Shown: positions 32,766 to 40,960 of the stretch, one piece after another | Position numbering within the stretch: the first letter of the stretch is position 1 | Layout: each line of letters begins with the position of its first letter | Assembly: GCA_964563435.1 (NCBI GenBank) | Contig: CAZLXI010000005.1 | Location: 103,171-167,170, forward strand | Length of the DNA: 64,000 bases | Direction: 5' to 3' | Source: Leadbetterella sp964563435 | GTDB taxonomy: Bacteria > Bacteroidota > Bacteroidia > Cytophagales > Spirosomataceae | Notes under the pieces: generated by a model | What the model was told of the DNA's origin: nothing | What the model saw: the letters and a program-made list of their open reading frames with translations, nothing else | The model's database searches: none | Position numbers and translations under genes: made by a program

Positions 32766-33308
32766 ATGAAAAAGTTAGCAATGGAGGAGCTGAACCGTAT
32801 TTCGATACAGGAATTTAAGGAGAAGGAGAAGCTGCATATCCACATTATCCTGGACGATATCCGCAGCATGGCCAACGTAGGTTCTATTTTCCGTACCGGC
32901 GACGGTTTCCGTATCGAAAAGATCCATTTGTGCGGCATCACTTCCACTCCGCCCCACCGCGAGATCGAGAAGACGGCCCTGGGCGCCACGGAGTCGGTGG
33001 ATTGGACCTACCATGAAAATGCAGAAAGCCTGGTGCTGGCCTTAAAGGCAGAAGGCTGCCGGATCCTCGCCCTGGAACAGGCCGACGGGAGTGTTTCACT
33101 CAGCGACTTCGCCCCCGAACCGGGTACCCGATACGCCCTTATCCTTGGAAATGAGGTATTCGGTGTAAACGATGCCCTCATCCGGCACGCCGACCAGGTC
33201 ATTGAAATCCCGCAGTTCGGCACCAAGCATTCCTTCAATGTGAGTGTTTCGGCAGGAATCTTCCTCTGGGACTACTTCACAAAGACGATAGGGAATGTTT
33301 TGGACTGA
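32766..33308 (+). CDS. SpoU/TrmH-family RNA 2'-O-methyltransferase
   Basis: A knotted SPOUT methyltransferase acting on tRNA or rRNA ribose. Motifs: VGSIFRTGDGFRI (motif 1), YALILGNEVFGVNDALI (motif 2) and IPQFGTKHSFNVSVSAGIFL (motif 3). The longest frame starts at GTG 32703, but ATG 32766 (MKKLAMEELNRISIQEF) matches relatives, giving 180 residues. The last 37 bp overlap the 3' end of the convergent esterase gene on the other strand. Target nucleotide unknown. Confidence 0.88.
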   Translation: MKKLAMEELNRISIQEFKEKEKLHIHIILDDIRSMANVGSIFRTGDGFRIEKIHLCGITSTPPHREIEKTALGATESVDWTYHENAESLVLALKAEGCRILALEQADGSVSLSDFAPEPGTRYALILGNEVFGVNDALIRHADQVIEIPQFGTKHSFNVSVSAGIFLWDYFTKTIGNVLD

Positions 33309-35638
33309 GCCTCATACCGGAGCCTGACAAGGTATTTCCCCTGTAAATTCCGGGACGTAAGATCCAGTGTCCGCGGATAGGAGATCTTGTCGAAAGTGGT
33401 CTTGTAAACCGCCCGGCCCAGCTGATCAATGACGGTGATGTCCACGTTCTCGCGTTCGCCGTCAGAAGTGATCTGAATCACTCCTGTGGAAACCGGGTTG
33501 GGATAAATGCTGAATCCTGCCAGGTTATCATTTTCGGCTACCGGAAATTCATCGGAGAGTGCCGATATACAGGCCAGCGTACCGGCAGGAGTGGTATAGT
33601 TATGAATGCCCCTTACCTGGTAGCTTCCCGCCTGCCGGATGTGCAGGAGGTCATTGGTTTCCCCGTCGATCTGTGTTCCGCCGAAGCTCCAGTCAAAGCT
33701 CACTTCGGGGTCCGGCGATTCCGCTTTCAGGTAAAACGGTCCGTTATAATGAATGGAAGGTTTGCCCGGATTGTCATAGAAACGGTAAGCTGCCGGGTTG
33801 GAAACCGGGCTCGGGCAGTTGGGCAGGCTGTACAGGGTGGCCGTCACAAAGGCCTGGGCGTTATCTCTCAGCGTGATCTGATTAGTGGTAGCCCCGGTAC
33901 TCCACCGGATATCGGCGCCCTGAACATTGGTGATGGCCACGGTCACGGTCTCGCCGTCACACTTGTATCCGCCGCCGTTCAGAAACATCAGCTGCGGTTG
34001 GGCGGGCGGAGCTTTAAAGGTAATGGAATAGTTCTGGGTACTGCCGGAATAACAGTTCTGCTCCGACCGGTACTGGGCCGAATAGCTGCCCGGATCGCTT
34101 ACATTGAGCGTATTGCCCACAATACCTGTATTCCAATGTATGCTGTATTTCGACTCCGGTACCACCAGCCGTACCGCCTTTCCTTCACAACCTACGATAC
34201 CGTCAGGGAAAGAAACCACAGGTACTGTCTTCAGGAATACATCTCCGACATTGACGCTGTTCGACCGGTAAATATTCCCGGTGGCATCCCGCATGGTCAG
34301 CTGGTAGGAACCGGTAGCTTTTATGATCTCCCGCCCCCGGTCGCCGCTATTCCAGTAATATTCACTGTAGAAATTGTTGGGTCCAAGCATCACCGTACCG
34401 TTTCCTATGCAATAATGATTAAGCTTCGGGATATCCCTGGGCAATACGGGGTTCGAAGACGAAAAGAAAGTTTCGTTGAGCGAAGCATTCCAGGCATTGG
34501 CCAGTTGGGTAAGTCCCATGCTTCCCGCTGCATTCTGCAAGTGTGCCCCATCATACCGAGGTACCTGTATATTGTCGGTAAATGGCCCTTCCCACACGTT
34601 AGGTACCGTACGGATCACCATATCCTGTCCATCAATGATCCTTTGATCCGGTCCCGGATTTGGCCCTGCTGCATAATACGAAGTCCGCGCTACCACCCAG
34701 GGGATCTGAGCACCGATATCTGTTCTTGATTTTTGGATCAGAAAGGTGAGGTTATTGGCATATTCCGGGGCAGAAAGACCTGTGCCGTTTGTAAAACGGT
34801 CGTGCTCACCCTGATGCCACAAAACCGACCGGAAGCCGGTAAGCGTATTTATGCTCTGCAGAGTGGCCTGAAATCCCCGGTAAGGAGCGCCATTCATGAG
34901 CTCTTCGGTGCGCCATTGCTCATTATAAGTCGGGATGTTCCGGGCCGATTGCACCCAGTTATTGGTGGATGTGCCGGTAAAGGCCGCATTAAAGAAAAGC
35001 ACCGGCACATTCAGGCGGTTCACGAGCATATCGCCCAGTTCGCCGTAGCAGTAAGGGGTATACCCCCCGGTGGGGCCTGCTCCTCCCCCGTTGGCCCCAA
35101 GCCTTCCGAAAGAAAGTTCGCTGAGATATTCGGGAAAATTCTTATACTGGTCTGTTCCGTGGGTATCATGGTAGTTGGGAAGATAGGCATTCACCCGGTC
35201 ATCGTTTGCTCCCCTGGCATTGGGCGAAACGCCGTATCCCTGGGCATTCGACTGGCCGGCGATCAAAAACACCTCACCTATCCCTACCCGTTCTACGGAT
35301 GCAGTGAAGAGCACCGATTCATTTTTAACCCCGCGTACCTCCAGGCGGTACCAGCCTCCCTTATTCTGGATCTTCCCTGAATAGGCCTGGCCGTCTACTC
35401 TCGAATCAATGACCACCCAGGAAGTGGTCACGCCCTGGTTAGCGTTTCTGGCGATCAGTCGGGCCTCCACCCGGTCGCAATCCTGGGAAACGTTCCCATA
35501 TACGTTAACAAAGCCCAGGTCAACATTATTCCGTTGAAAAACCATTCTTTCCACGGGAAATCCGATGGTGATCTGTCCCATAGCCAGGGCATGTACCAAT
35601 ACAAAAAAGACAATGGATAAAACTCTCTTATAAGTCAT
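33272..35638 (-). CDS. Exported sialate-O-acetylesterase-like protein with T9SS C-terminal sorting domain
   Basis: 788 residues. A signal peptide (MTYKRVLSIVFFVLVHALAM) leads to an SGNH esterase domain: FLIAGQSNAQGYG with Ser130, VLWHQGEHDRF (HQGE block) and YDGAHLQNAAG (Asp/His). Several Ig-like modules follow (about 400-700) with repeated CEGKAVRLVV and CDGETVTVAI type starts. The last roughly 80 residues (FSIYPNPVSTGVIQITSDGE... LVRLRYEAQSKTFPIVFVK) are a type A T9SS sorting domain. It is therefore a predicted cell-surface or secreted carbohydrate deacetylase and a client of the gld system encoded at 51-55 kb. Confidence 0.9.
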   Translation of the reverse strand: MTYKRVLSIVFFVLVHALAMGQITIGFPVERMVFQRNNVDLGFVNVYGNVSQDCDRVEARLIARNANQGVTTSWVVIDSRVDGQAYSGKIQNKGGWYRLEVRGVKNESVLFTASVERVGIGEVFLIAGQSNAQGYGVSPNARGANDDRVNAYLPNYHDTHGTDQYKNFPEYLSELSFGRLGANGGGAGPTGGYTPYCYGELGDMLVNRLNVPVLFFNAAFTGTSTNNWVQSARNIPTYNEQWRTEELMNGAPYRGFQATLQSINTLTGFRSVLWHQGEHDRFTNGTGLSAPEYANNLTFLIQKSRTDIGAQIPWVVARTSYYAAGPNPGPDQRIIDGQDMVIRTVPNVWEGPFTDNIQVPRYDGAHLQNAAGSMGLTQLANAWNASLNETFFSSSNPVLPRDIPKLNHYCIGNGTVMLGPNNFYSEYYWNSGDRGREIIKATGSYQLTMRDATGNIYRSNSVNVGDVFLKTVPVVSFPDGIVGCEGKAVRLVVPESKYSIHWNTGIVGNTLNVSDPGSYSAQYRSEQNCYSGSTQNYSITFKAPPAQPQLMFLNGGGYKCDGETVTVAITNVQGADIRWSTGATTNQITLRDNAQAFVTATLYSLPNCPSPVSNPAAYRFYDNPGKPSIHYNGPFYLKAESPDPEVSFDWSFGGTQIDGETNDLLHIRQAGSYQVRGIHNYTTPAGTLACISALSDEFPVAENDNLAGFSIYPNPVSTGVIQITSDGERENVDITVIDQLGRAVYKTTFDKISYPRTLDLTSRNLQGKYLVRLRYEAQSKTFPIVFVK

Positions 35639-35650
35639 GAAGTTCCGTGA

Positions 35651-36679
35651 TTATATCCCTGTAAACTGTTTTAAAAATCTTTGATCGTTTTCAAAAAATA
35701 ACCTGAGATCATTGATGCCGTACTTCAGCATGGTGATCCGTTCAATTCCCATTCCAAAGGCAAACCCGGTGTATTCTTCGGGATCGATGCCGCAGTTAGC
35801 CAGCACGTTGGGGTCTACCATTCCGGATCCGGCGATCTCCACCCAGCCGGAGTGCTTACAGATATTGCAGCCGTCTCCGCCGCAGATAAAGCAGGTCACG
35901 TCGATCTCTGCGCTGGGCTCCGTGAAAGGGAAGTAGGAAGGCCGCAGCCGTATCTGCGTATCTTTGCCGAACATTTCTCTGGAAAAGTGCAGCAGTGTAT
36001 CTTTCAGATCTTTGAAGGATACATTTTTATCCACATACAGCCCCTCCACCTGGTGAAACTGGCAGTGAGCCCGGGCCGAGATGGCTTCATTCCGGTAAAC
36101 GCGGCCGGCCATGATCGACCGTACGGGTGGTTTTTTCCGGTCCATCAGCCGGATCTGCACGTTAGAGGTATGGGTTCTCAGCAGGAGGTCGTCACGGGTT
36201 TCCGCGGCCTTCTCCACAAAGAAGGTGTCCTGCATTTCACGTGCCGGATGGTTTTCCGCAAAATTAAGGGCGGAAAAGTTATACCAGTCATATTCTATTT
36301 CGGGGCCGTCTTCCGCATTGAAGCCCATGCGCGAAAAGATCTCCACGATCCGCCTCCTGACGATGCTCAGCGGATGCAGGCTACCCTGGCTGTCGGGAAT
36401 AACCGGCAGGGTCAGGTCTTCCGAAGGCAATTTTCCCGTATCGGCGGAGGTATCTTTTTGCAGGGAGGTGTAGATCTCTTCCAGGGCATTTTTCAGGACA
36501 TTCAGGTGCTGTCCCACTGCTCTTTTCTGCTCCGTCCCCACCTTTTTGAAGTCTTCGAACAACCCGCTCAATTTCCCCTTCTTACTCAGATAAGTAAGCC
36601 GGAACTGTTCGGCGGTTCCTTTTGCCGATGTAAGAAATTCTTCTGCTTCCGTCCGTATTTTTTCTATGCTGTCTAACAC
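35651..36679 (-). CDS. pheS: Phenylalanine-tRNA ligase alpha subunit
   Basis: A 342-residue class II synthetase catalytic subunit charging tRNA-Phe together with PheT (not in this window). An N-terminal coiled-coil (about 1-90) precedes motif 1 and motif 2 (AGRVYRNEAISARAHCQFHQ), and motif 3 is GFAFGMGIERITMLKYG. The cysteine-rich insert VTCFICGGDGCNICKHSGW has four zinc-type Cys, as in many Bacteroidota enzymes. Length is normal. Confidence 0.96.
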   Translation of the reverse strand: MLDSIEKIRTEAEEFLTSAKGTAEQFRLTYLSKKGKLSGLFEDFKKVGTEQKRAVGQHLNVLKNALEEIYTSLQKDTSADTGKLPSEDLTLPVIPDSQGSLHPLSIVRRRIVEIFSRMGFNAEDGPEIEYDWYNFSALNFAENHPAREMQDTFFVEKAAETRDDLLLRTHTSNVQIRLMDRKKPPVRSIMAGRVYRNEAISARAHCQFHQVEGLYVDKNVSFKDLKDTLLHFSREMFGKDTQIRLRPSYFPFTEPSAEIDVTCFICGGDGCNICKHSGWVEIAGSGMVDPNVLANCGIDPEEYTGFAFGMGIERITMLKYGINDLRLFFENDQRFLKQFTGI

Positions 36680-36788
36680 CCCTGGATTTTTTTAGTCCGC
36701 AAATATAGCATATACCTGAAATTTTTAAATAAGCACCTTTAAGTTTGTGACTTAATCCATGACTTATTAACGGAATCAGTGCCTGTCT

Positions 36789-37547
36789 TTATTCAATGAT
36801 CCCGTATTTTAATTCGGCTGTCTTCCGGGAGTAAAAATTAAAGTGCCACCACTCCGTGGTAATGGGTGTAAAGCCTGCATCCAGCATTACTGCCCGCAGG
36901 AGGATCCGGTTATTCAGCTGTTTCAGGCTTAGTCTTCCTTCGTTCAGCATGCGGCGTTCGAGCCGGGGGTAGGCCAGCTCCCCGAAATGATCGAAAGGGG
37001 TACCCATATCCAGCGGCCGGCCGGTTTCGAGGTCAAAGAGGGTGAGGTCAACGGCGCATCCGTAGTTATGAATGGAGGTTTCGTCGGGATCGGCAACATA
37101 CTTTTTACGCTCCTCCTCCGAAAGACTGTCAAGCCTGCTCCATAAAACATGCTGTACGCTGAGGGGCCTCGCGGCATCATACACCAGAAGCCGGAGATTG
37201 GGGCTGTCTCTTATCAGCCTTTGGTTGGCCATGATCAGTGCCCGGGCCGGCTCCGGCTGCAGGTAAGCGAGCTCCAGCGTGCCGTAGAGATCTTCGCCGA
37301 GAAAATTATCCGCGGAACTGTATTTCAGCTGCACATGTATCTCTTCGTCGAGGGCCTGGAGATCGAGCAGCCCCTGCTCCTGCATAGCCCTCTCCAAAGG
37401 ACTTACCGCCAGGGGTTCACTCTTCGGAAAGTATTCGTTGATCTCCTCAGGAGTCAGCGCCCGGGGCAGGTCATACCGCTTTTTCTCTCTGCAGGCCACC
37501 GCCAGGATGACAGAACAGAAAAGTATGTAGCGGAGTGTTGAAGTCAT
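36789..37547 (-). CDS. VanX-like D-alanyl-D-alanine dipeptidase (M15D), lipoprotein
   Basis: 252 residues. A lipoprotein signal ends in ILAVAC (Cys19), so it should sit in the inner or outer membrane facing the periplasm. The zinc site is intact: SIHNYGCAVDLTL supplies SxHxxGxAxD and TEWWHFNFY supplies the ExxWH block. The family cleaves D-Ala-D-Ala in wall-peptide recycling or, in VanX, glycopeptide resistance. No vanH/vanA genes are present, so a recycling role is more likely. Confidence 0.88.
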   Translation of the reverse strand: MTSTLRYILFCSVILAVACREKKRYDLPRALTPEEINEYFPKSEPLAVSPLERAMQEQGLLDLQALDEEIHVQLKYSSADNFLGEDLYGTLELAYLQPEPARALIMANQRLIRDSPNLRLLVYDAARPLSVQHVLWSRLDSLSEEERKKYVADPDETSIHNYGCAVDLTLFDLETGRPLDMGTPFDHFGELAYPRLERRMLNEGRLSLKQLNNRILLRAVMLDAGFTPITTEWWHFNFYSRKTAELKYGIIE

Positions 37548-37636
37548 TCAAAGCAGAAAAATGAAAGTTTAAAAATAACAGATACAACGCCTTTATGTTT
37601 ATATATTTACGAAAATTTATTTAAAAGTTCCTTTCG

Positions 37637-38872
37637 ATGGCCTTAAATTACATTTGGGTAGGTTTCTTTATCGTAGCGCTGATCGTGGCGCTGGTCAAGT
37701 GGATCTTTTTCGGGGATACCCTCATTTTCAAGCAGATCGTAGACGGCATGTTCACCTCTGCCGAGAGTGCGGTCATGAACATCGCCCTGCCGTTGGCCGG
37801 CGTGATGACCTTCTTCCTGGGCATCCTGAAGCTGGGCGAAGAAGCCGGGGTGATCCGCGTGCTGGCTAAGGTGATCTCGCCCTTTTTCAGCCGCCTGTTC
37901 CCGGAAGTGCCGAAAGACCACCCGGCTAACGGCCAGATGATCATGAACTTTTCCGCCAATATGCTGGGCCTCGACAATGCCGCCACGCCCTTTGGCCTCA
38001 AAGCCATGCAAAGCCTGCAGGAGCTGAATACCAAACCGGATACCGCCAGCAATGCCCAGATCATGTTTATGGTGCTGCACAGTGCCGGCCCGGTGCTTAT
38101 TCCTATTTCCATCATGGCCCAGCGGGCCATTTATAACGCGGCCGACCCTTCCGATATCTTTATCCCGGCCCTTATATCCGTCTACGTAGCTACCCTCACG
38201 GGTCTGCTTTTTGTGGGAATAAAACAGCGGATCAACTTCTTTGACAGGGTGCTGTTTTCGTGGTTGGTGGGCCTCACCGGCTTCATCGGCTTCGTGCTCT
38301 GGTATTTTTCACGGCTGGGCAAGGAGGAGATTGAAACCATCTCGGGGGTGGTCAGTAATCTCATTCTCTTCCTGTTTGTGGCTGGTTTTGTGGGTGCCGC
38401 CTTTTACAAAAAGGTGGATGTCTTCCCCAAGTTTATCGAAGGGGCAAAAGCCGGCTTTGAAACTTCGGTAAAGGTCATGCCCTACCTGGTGGGGATGCTG
38501 GTGGCCATCAGCGTGTTCCGGGCCTCCGGCGCGCTCGATTACATCGTGGATTTCTTCAAATGGGGATTCGGCCTTACAGGCATCAACACCGACTTCACCC
38601 ATGCGCTCCCCACAGCGCTGATGCATCCGCTGAGCGGAAGCGGCTCACGGGCCATGATGATCGAAGCCATGAAAGAATACGGCGTGGATTCGTTTGTAGG
38701 CCGGCTTTCCTGTGTATTCCAGGCCTGCTCCGATACCATCCTTTATATCCTGGCGCTGTATTTTGGCAGTGTTAGTATTAAAAATACACGCTATACGCTT
38801 TGGGCGGGGTTATTGGCGGACCTGGCGGGGGTGGTGACGGCGATTGTGGTGTCGTATATTTTCTTTTATTAA
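37637..38872 (+). CDS. SpmA/SpmB-like nucleoside-recognition (Gate) domain membrane protein
   Basis: A 411-residue polytopic protein that fuses the two Gate domains found separately in SpmA and SpmB. Hallmarks are MNFSANMLGLDNAATPFGLKAMQ in the first half and ALMHPLSGSGSRAMMIEAMK, FQACSDTILYILALYFG in the second. About ten hydrophobic segments. Related proteins are needed for spore dehydration in Firmicutes. In non-sporulating Bacteroidota the transported molecule is unknown. A family B repeat starts right after the stop. Confidence 0.85.
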   Translation: MALNYIWVGFFIVALIVALVKWIFFGDTLIFKQIVDGMFTSAESAVMNIALPLAGVMTFFLGILKLGEEAGVIRVLAKVISPFFSRLFPEVPKDHPANGQMIMNFSANMLGLDNAATPFGLKAMQSLQELNTKPDTASNAQIMFMVLHSAGPVLIPISIMAQRAIYNAADPSDIFIPALISVYVATLTGLLFVGIKQRINFFDRVLFSWLVGLTGFIGFVLWYFSRLGKEEIETISGVVSNLILFLFVAGFVGAAFYKKVDVFPKFIEGAKAGFETSVKVMPYLVGMLVAISVFRASGALDYIVDFFKWGFGLTGINTDFTHALPTALMHPLSGSGSRAMMIEAMKEYGVDSFVGRLSCVFQACSDTILYILALYFGSVSIKNTRYTLWAGLLADLAGVVTAIVVSYIFFY

Positions 38873-38942
38873 TTGTTAATGGTTAATGCTGAATTGTGAA
38901 TGCTTGATGACCGACGGGTGCCCACAATCTTCATTAACCATT
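38873..38942. repeat. Palindromic element family B (copy 1)
   Basis: Left arm TTGTTAATGGTTAATGC plus TGAATTGTGAATGC, right arm CATTAACCATT. It directly follows the SpmAB-like stop codon and marks the left border of the mosaic island. Confidence 0.65.
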
Positions 38943-38952
38943 GGAACACGCT

Positions 38953-39000
38953 CTCCCACGTCTTCAGACGTTGGGAGGGTGTATTCCTGTCTCTGACAGG
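38953..39000 (+). repeat. REP element R1 (two-hairpin type)
   Basis: Hairpin 1 is CTCCCACGTC-TTCA-GACGTTGGGAG, ten pairs with a one-base bulge. Then comes the linker GGTGTATT, then hairpin 2 CCTGTC-TCT-GACAGG. Same design as R2 and R3, with paired base changes. Confidence 0.85.
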
Positions 39001-39003
39001 ACC

Positions 39004-39222
39004 CGATCTTTCACAACTTATTGAGCAAAGTCGACTACAAGTGGCAAGCTATGCCCACAGCTCTCTAACGGTATTATTCTGGCATATCGGCAAGCGAATA
39101 AACGAAGAAATACTTGATAATAAGAGAGCTGAATATGATAGGCCAATTGTGTCGACGGTGTCAACACAATTGGAAGAAAAGTACGGAAAGAATTTTGCAG
39201 AGCGAAGCTTTTTTGGTAAAAA
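39004..39222 (+). pseudogene. Remnant of a YhcG/DUF1016-family nuclease N-terminal domain
   Basis: The segment translating to DLSQLIEQSRLQVASYAHSS, TVLFWHIGKRINEEILDNKRAEY and VSTQLEEKYGKNFAERS matches the start of DUF1016 proteins (putative PD-(D/E)XK nucleases). The true start is missing, replaced by REP R1 immediately upstream. After GKNFAERS the similarity stops and the frame runs into AT-rich sequence, so the catalytic C-terminal domain is absent. The full open frame (38900-39388) is therefore not a functional gene. Confidence 0.6.
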
Positions 39223-39318
39223 GCTGAAGTATAACCTGATAATTTTAAAAATTCCTCAGATTTTTATTACTTTGTTCAAAACAAGAAAACAGGTTATAAT
39301 TCAGCTCCTTTATAAACC

Positions 39319-40108
39319 ATGGAAATTAAGCAAGCCATTCAGAGTTTTTTTGAGACTATACAGCGTTCAAGCATTTTGCAGGGAATAGGTTGGCTGATTG
39401 GTATCGGAGGTTTCGTTTGGGGTGCTATCCAACTGCTGCAAAGAAAGATAAAATTCAAATGGGCTCAGTATGATAACAGAATATACAGTAAGGAATTCCT
39501 TATCAAACAGGCAGAACTGTTTATTCCTAATCACTATAAAAACCCTTCTGGCCCTAAGGTCTATAAACCCGGCAGGGGCTCGTTTATTGATCACTTCTTA
39601 TTCACACAAAATGACCAATTTATATTTTTAGAAGCCGGAACCGGAGTAGGTAAAACCACCTATTTGGCAAATCTTTTCATTACTTACAAAAAAAAGTTTA
39701 AGTGGTGGCAGAAACTTTTCAGAACCAAGCCCAATATACTGCTACTTAACTACAACAGGCTTTGTGGAGATATTTATGCTAATGATGAACTCAACGGATT
39801 ACTCAGCAGGTATAAAAAAAATGCCAAAAACACCATTTTGCTGATTGATGCCATTGATGAGTTCCAGGTTAGCAGCGAAGATCCAACACGTACATTGGAT
39901 TTTTCAAAATACTACACGAAAGAATTCATAGAAACCTGGAAGAAGGTACTGAATACTATCACCAGTTTCCGGAAAGTAGTTTTCACCGTAAGAAGCCAGT
40001 TTTTAACAGGGGAGATAAAAGAAGCACTTAACTTTGGAAAATACATAGAACTGATGCTCTTTTCAAAAGAGCAGGCTTTGGAGTATATTCAAAAAAAGAA
40101 GACCGCTC
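39319..40108 (+). pseudogene. Truncated NACHT/STAND-type NTPase with N-terminal membrane segment
   Basis: About 263 genuine codons from ATG 39319. A hydrophobic helix (residues 22-40, GIGWLIGIGGFVWGAIQLL) is followed by an NTPase core: Walker A EAGTGVGKTTYLANL (Lys112), Walker B ILLIDAIDEF (Asp177, Asp180, Glu181) and VVFTVRSQF with Arg225. The LLIDxxDE form is typical of NACHT proteins, many of which act in anti-phage defence. The reading frame runs into REP R2 at about residue 263 and ends at 40158. The helical and sensor domains are missing, so it is probably dead. Confidence 0.65.
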
Positions 40109-40114
40109 ACCGCT

Positions 40115-40162
40115 CTGCCGAGTCTTCAGACTCTGGCAGGGTGAATTCCTGTCTCTGACAGG
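40115..40162 (+). repeat. REP element R2
   Basis: Hairpin 1 CTGCCGAGTC-TTCA-GACTCTGGCAG (bulge T), linker GGTGAATT, hairpin 2 CCTGTC-TCT-GACAGG. Hairpin 2 ends 3 bp before the RAYT stop codon. Confidence 0.88.
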
Positions 40163-40164
40163 AC

Positions 40165-40767
40165 TCACCACAAACCTATATCCACATCAAACCCACTTTT
40201 TTTCAATGGGTTTATAACAGGATTATCCGCCAATGTTATCTTCAATAAACTCTCTTTTCCCACATAATTGGATGCGCTGGAGTAAAGATAATCAGATGCT
40301 TTGGATACTATACCCGCTCTTATTGGGTTCAAATGAATATAATTCAGTTTACTCCAAAGAAATTTTTCAGAAAAGATCTCTTCCGGGTGACTACCGGCCT
40401 GCCAGAATTGGTATTCACTGTTTTTTGAGTTGCTTTTCGCAGAAAACTGAAATCTCTTCAGCATCCAATCTGACCTGCTTTCCCCCGGTTCCGGTATCTG
40501 TTTTAATATTTTCTGGGCTGTAAATTTCTTTATATCCCGGATTAAATCAGATAGTTTTCCATCATTTGAACGTACTATCAAATGAACATGGTTACTCATA
40601 ATCACATAACCAAACAGCGTTAAGCCCTTTTGTTCCTGGCAAAACTTCAGACTATCCAAAAATATATCACGGTAAACCTTTCTGGTGAATACATCTACCC
40701 AGTCAACAACCGTAAAAGTCAGGAAGTGTGGAGAATCCTGATTGCGAATAAGATACCCTTCTTTCAT
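40165..40767 (-). CDS. REP-associated tyrosine transposase (RAYT, Y1 HUH family)
   Basis: 200 residues of the TnpA-REP/Transposase_17 family, single-strand DNA endonucleases acting on REP hairpins. HUH motif MSNHVHLIV (His60, His62); catalytic Tyr143 in LNYIHLNPIRAGI; typical N-terminal DSPHFLTFTVVDW, FGYVIMSNH and FWQAGSHPE. The gene looks intact. It lies between two inverted REP copies of the same two-hairpin type, its probable substrates. It is one of few active-looking mobile genes in the window. Confidence 0.9.
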   Translation of the reverse strand: MKEGYLIRNQDSPHFLTFTVVDWVDVFTRKVYRDIFLDSLKFCQEQKGLTLFGYVIMSNHVHLIVRSNDGKLSDLIRDIKKFTAQKILKQIPEPGESRSDWMLKRFQFSAKSNSKNSEYQFWQAGSHPEEIFSEKFLWSKLNYIHLNPIRAGIVSKASDYLYSSASNYVGKESLLKITLADNPVINPLKKSGFDVDIGLW

Positions 40768-40822
40768 GTAGATTTTATTGTTAAATATACAAGTATTTTG
40801 TTATGTGGTTAATGTTTTCTAT

Positions 40823-40870
40823 GCGGTCAGAGACCGCAATACGCCCTGCCTGCGTCTGAAGACGCGGCAG
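40823..40870 (-). repeat. REP element R3 (inverted)
   Basis: Read on the minus strand: hairpin 1 CTGCCGCGTC-TTCA-GACGCAGGCAG (bulge A), linker GGCGTATT, hairpin 2 GCGGTC-TCT-GACCGC. It lies 55 bp upstream of the RAYT start. Confidence 0.88.
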
Positions 40871-40873
40871 AGC

Positions 40874-40960
40874 TAATTAATGGTGAATGCTGAATTGTAA
40901 ATGACAGGCGGATGCTCACCCTTAATTCCGCATTAACCATTCAGCATTCACCATTAAAAT
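40874..40960. repeat. Palindromic element family B (copy 2)
   Basis: Left TAATGGTGAATGCTGAATTG and right CATTAACCATTCAGCATTCA, a long imperfect inverted repeat with a 35-nt middle. It ends at the argS stop codon and forms the right border of the mosaic island. Confidence 0.8.

Larger units (their letters stand above)
40112..40873. mobile_element. RAYT element: REP R2 - REP-associated tyrosine transposase - REP R3
   Basis: A RAYT gene lies between two REP copies in inverted orientation (R2 forward, R3 reverse). R2 begins where the NTPase homology stops, so the element replaced or disrupted that gene. There is no visible target duplication, as expected for Y1 transposition. Borders are inferred from the GCT preceding each hairpin 1. 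Confidence 0.7.

Noticed and set aside
33602..34729. 375-codon frame opposite the T9SS-sorted esterase
   Set aside because: No motifs or signal peptide; the minus-strand gene has catalytic and sorting motifs.
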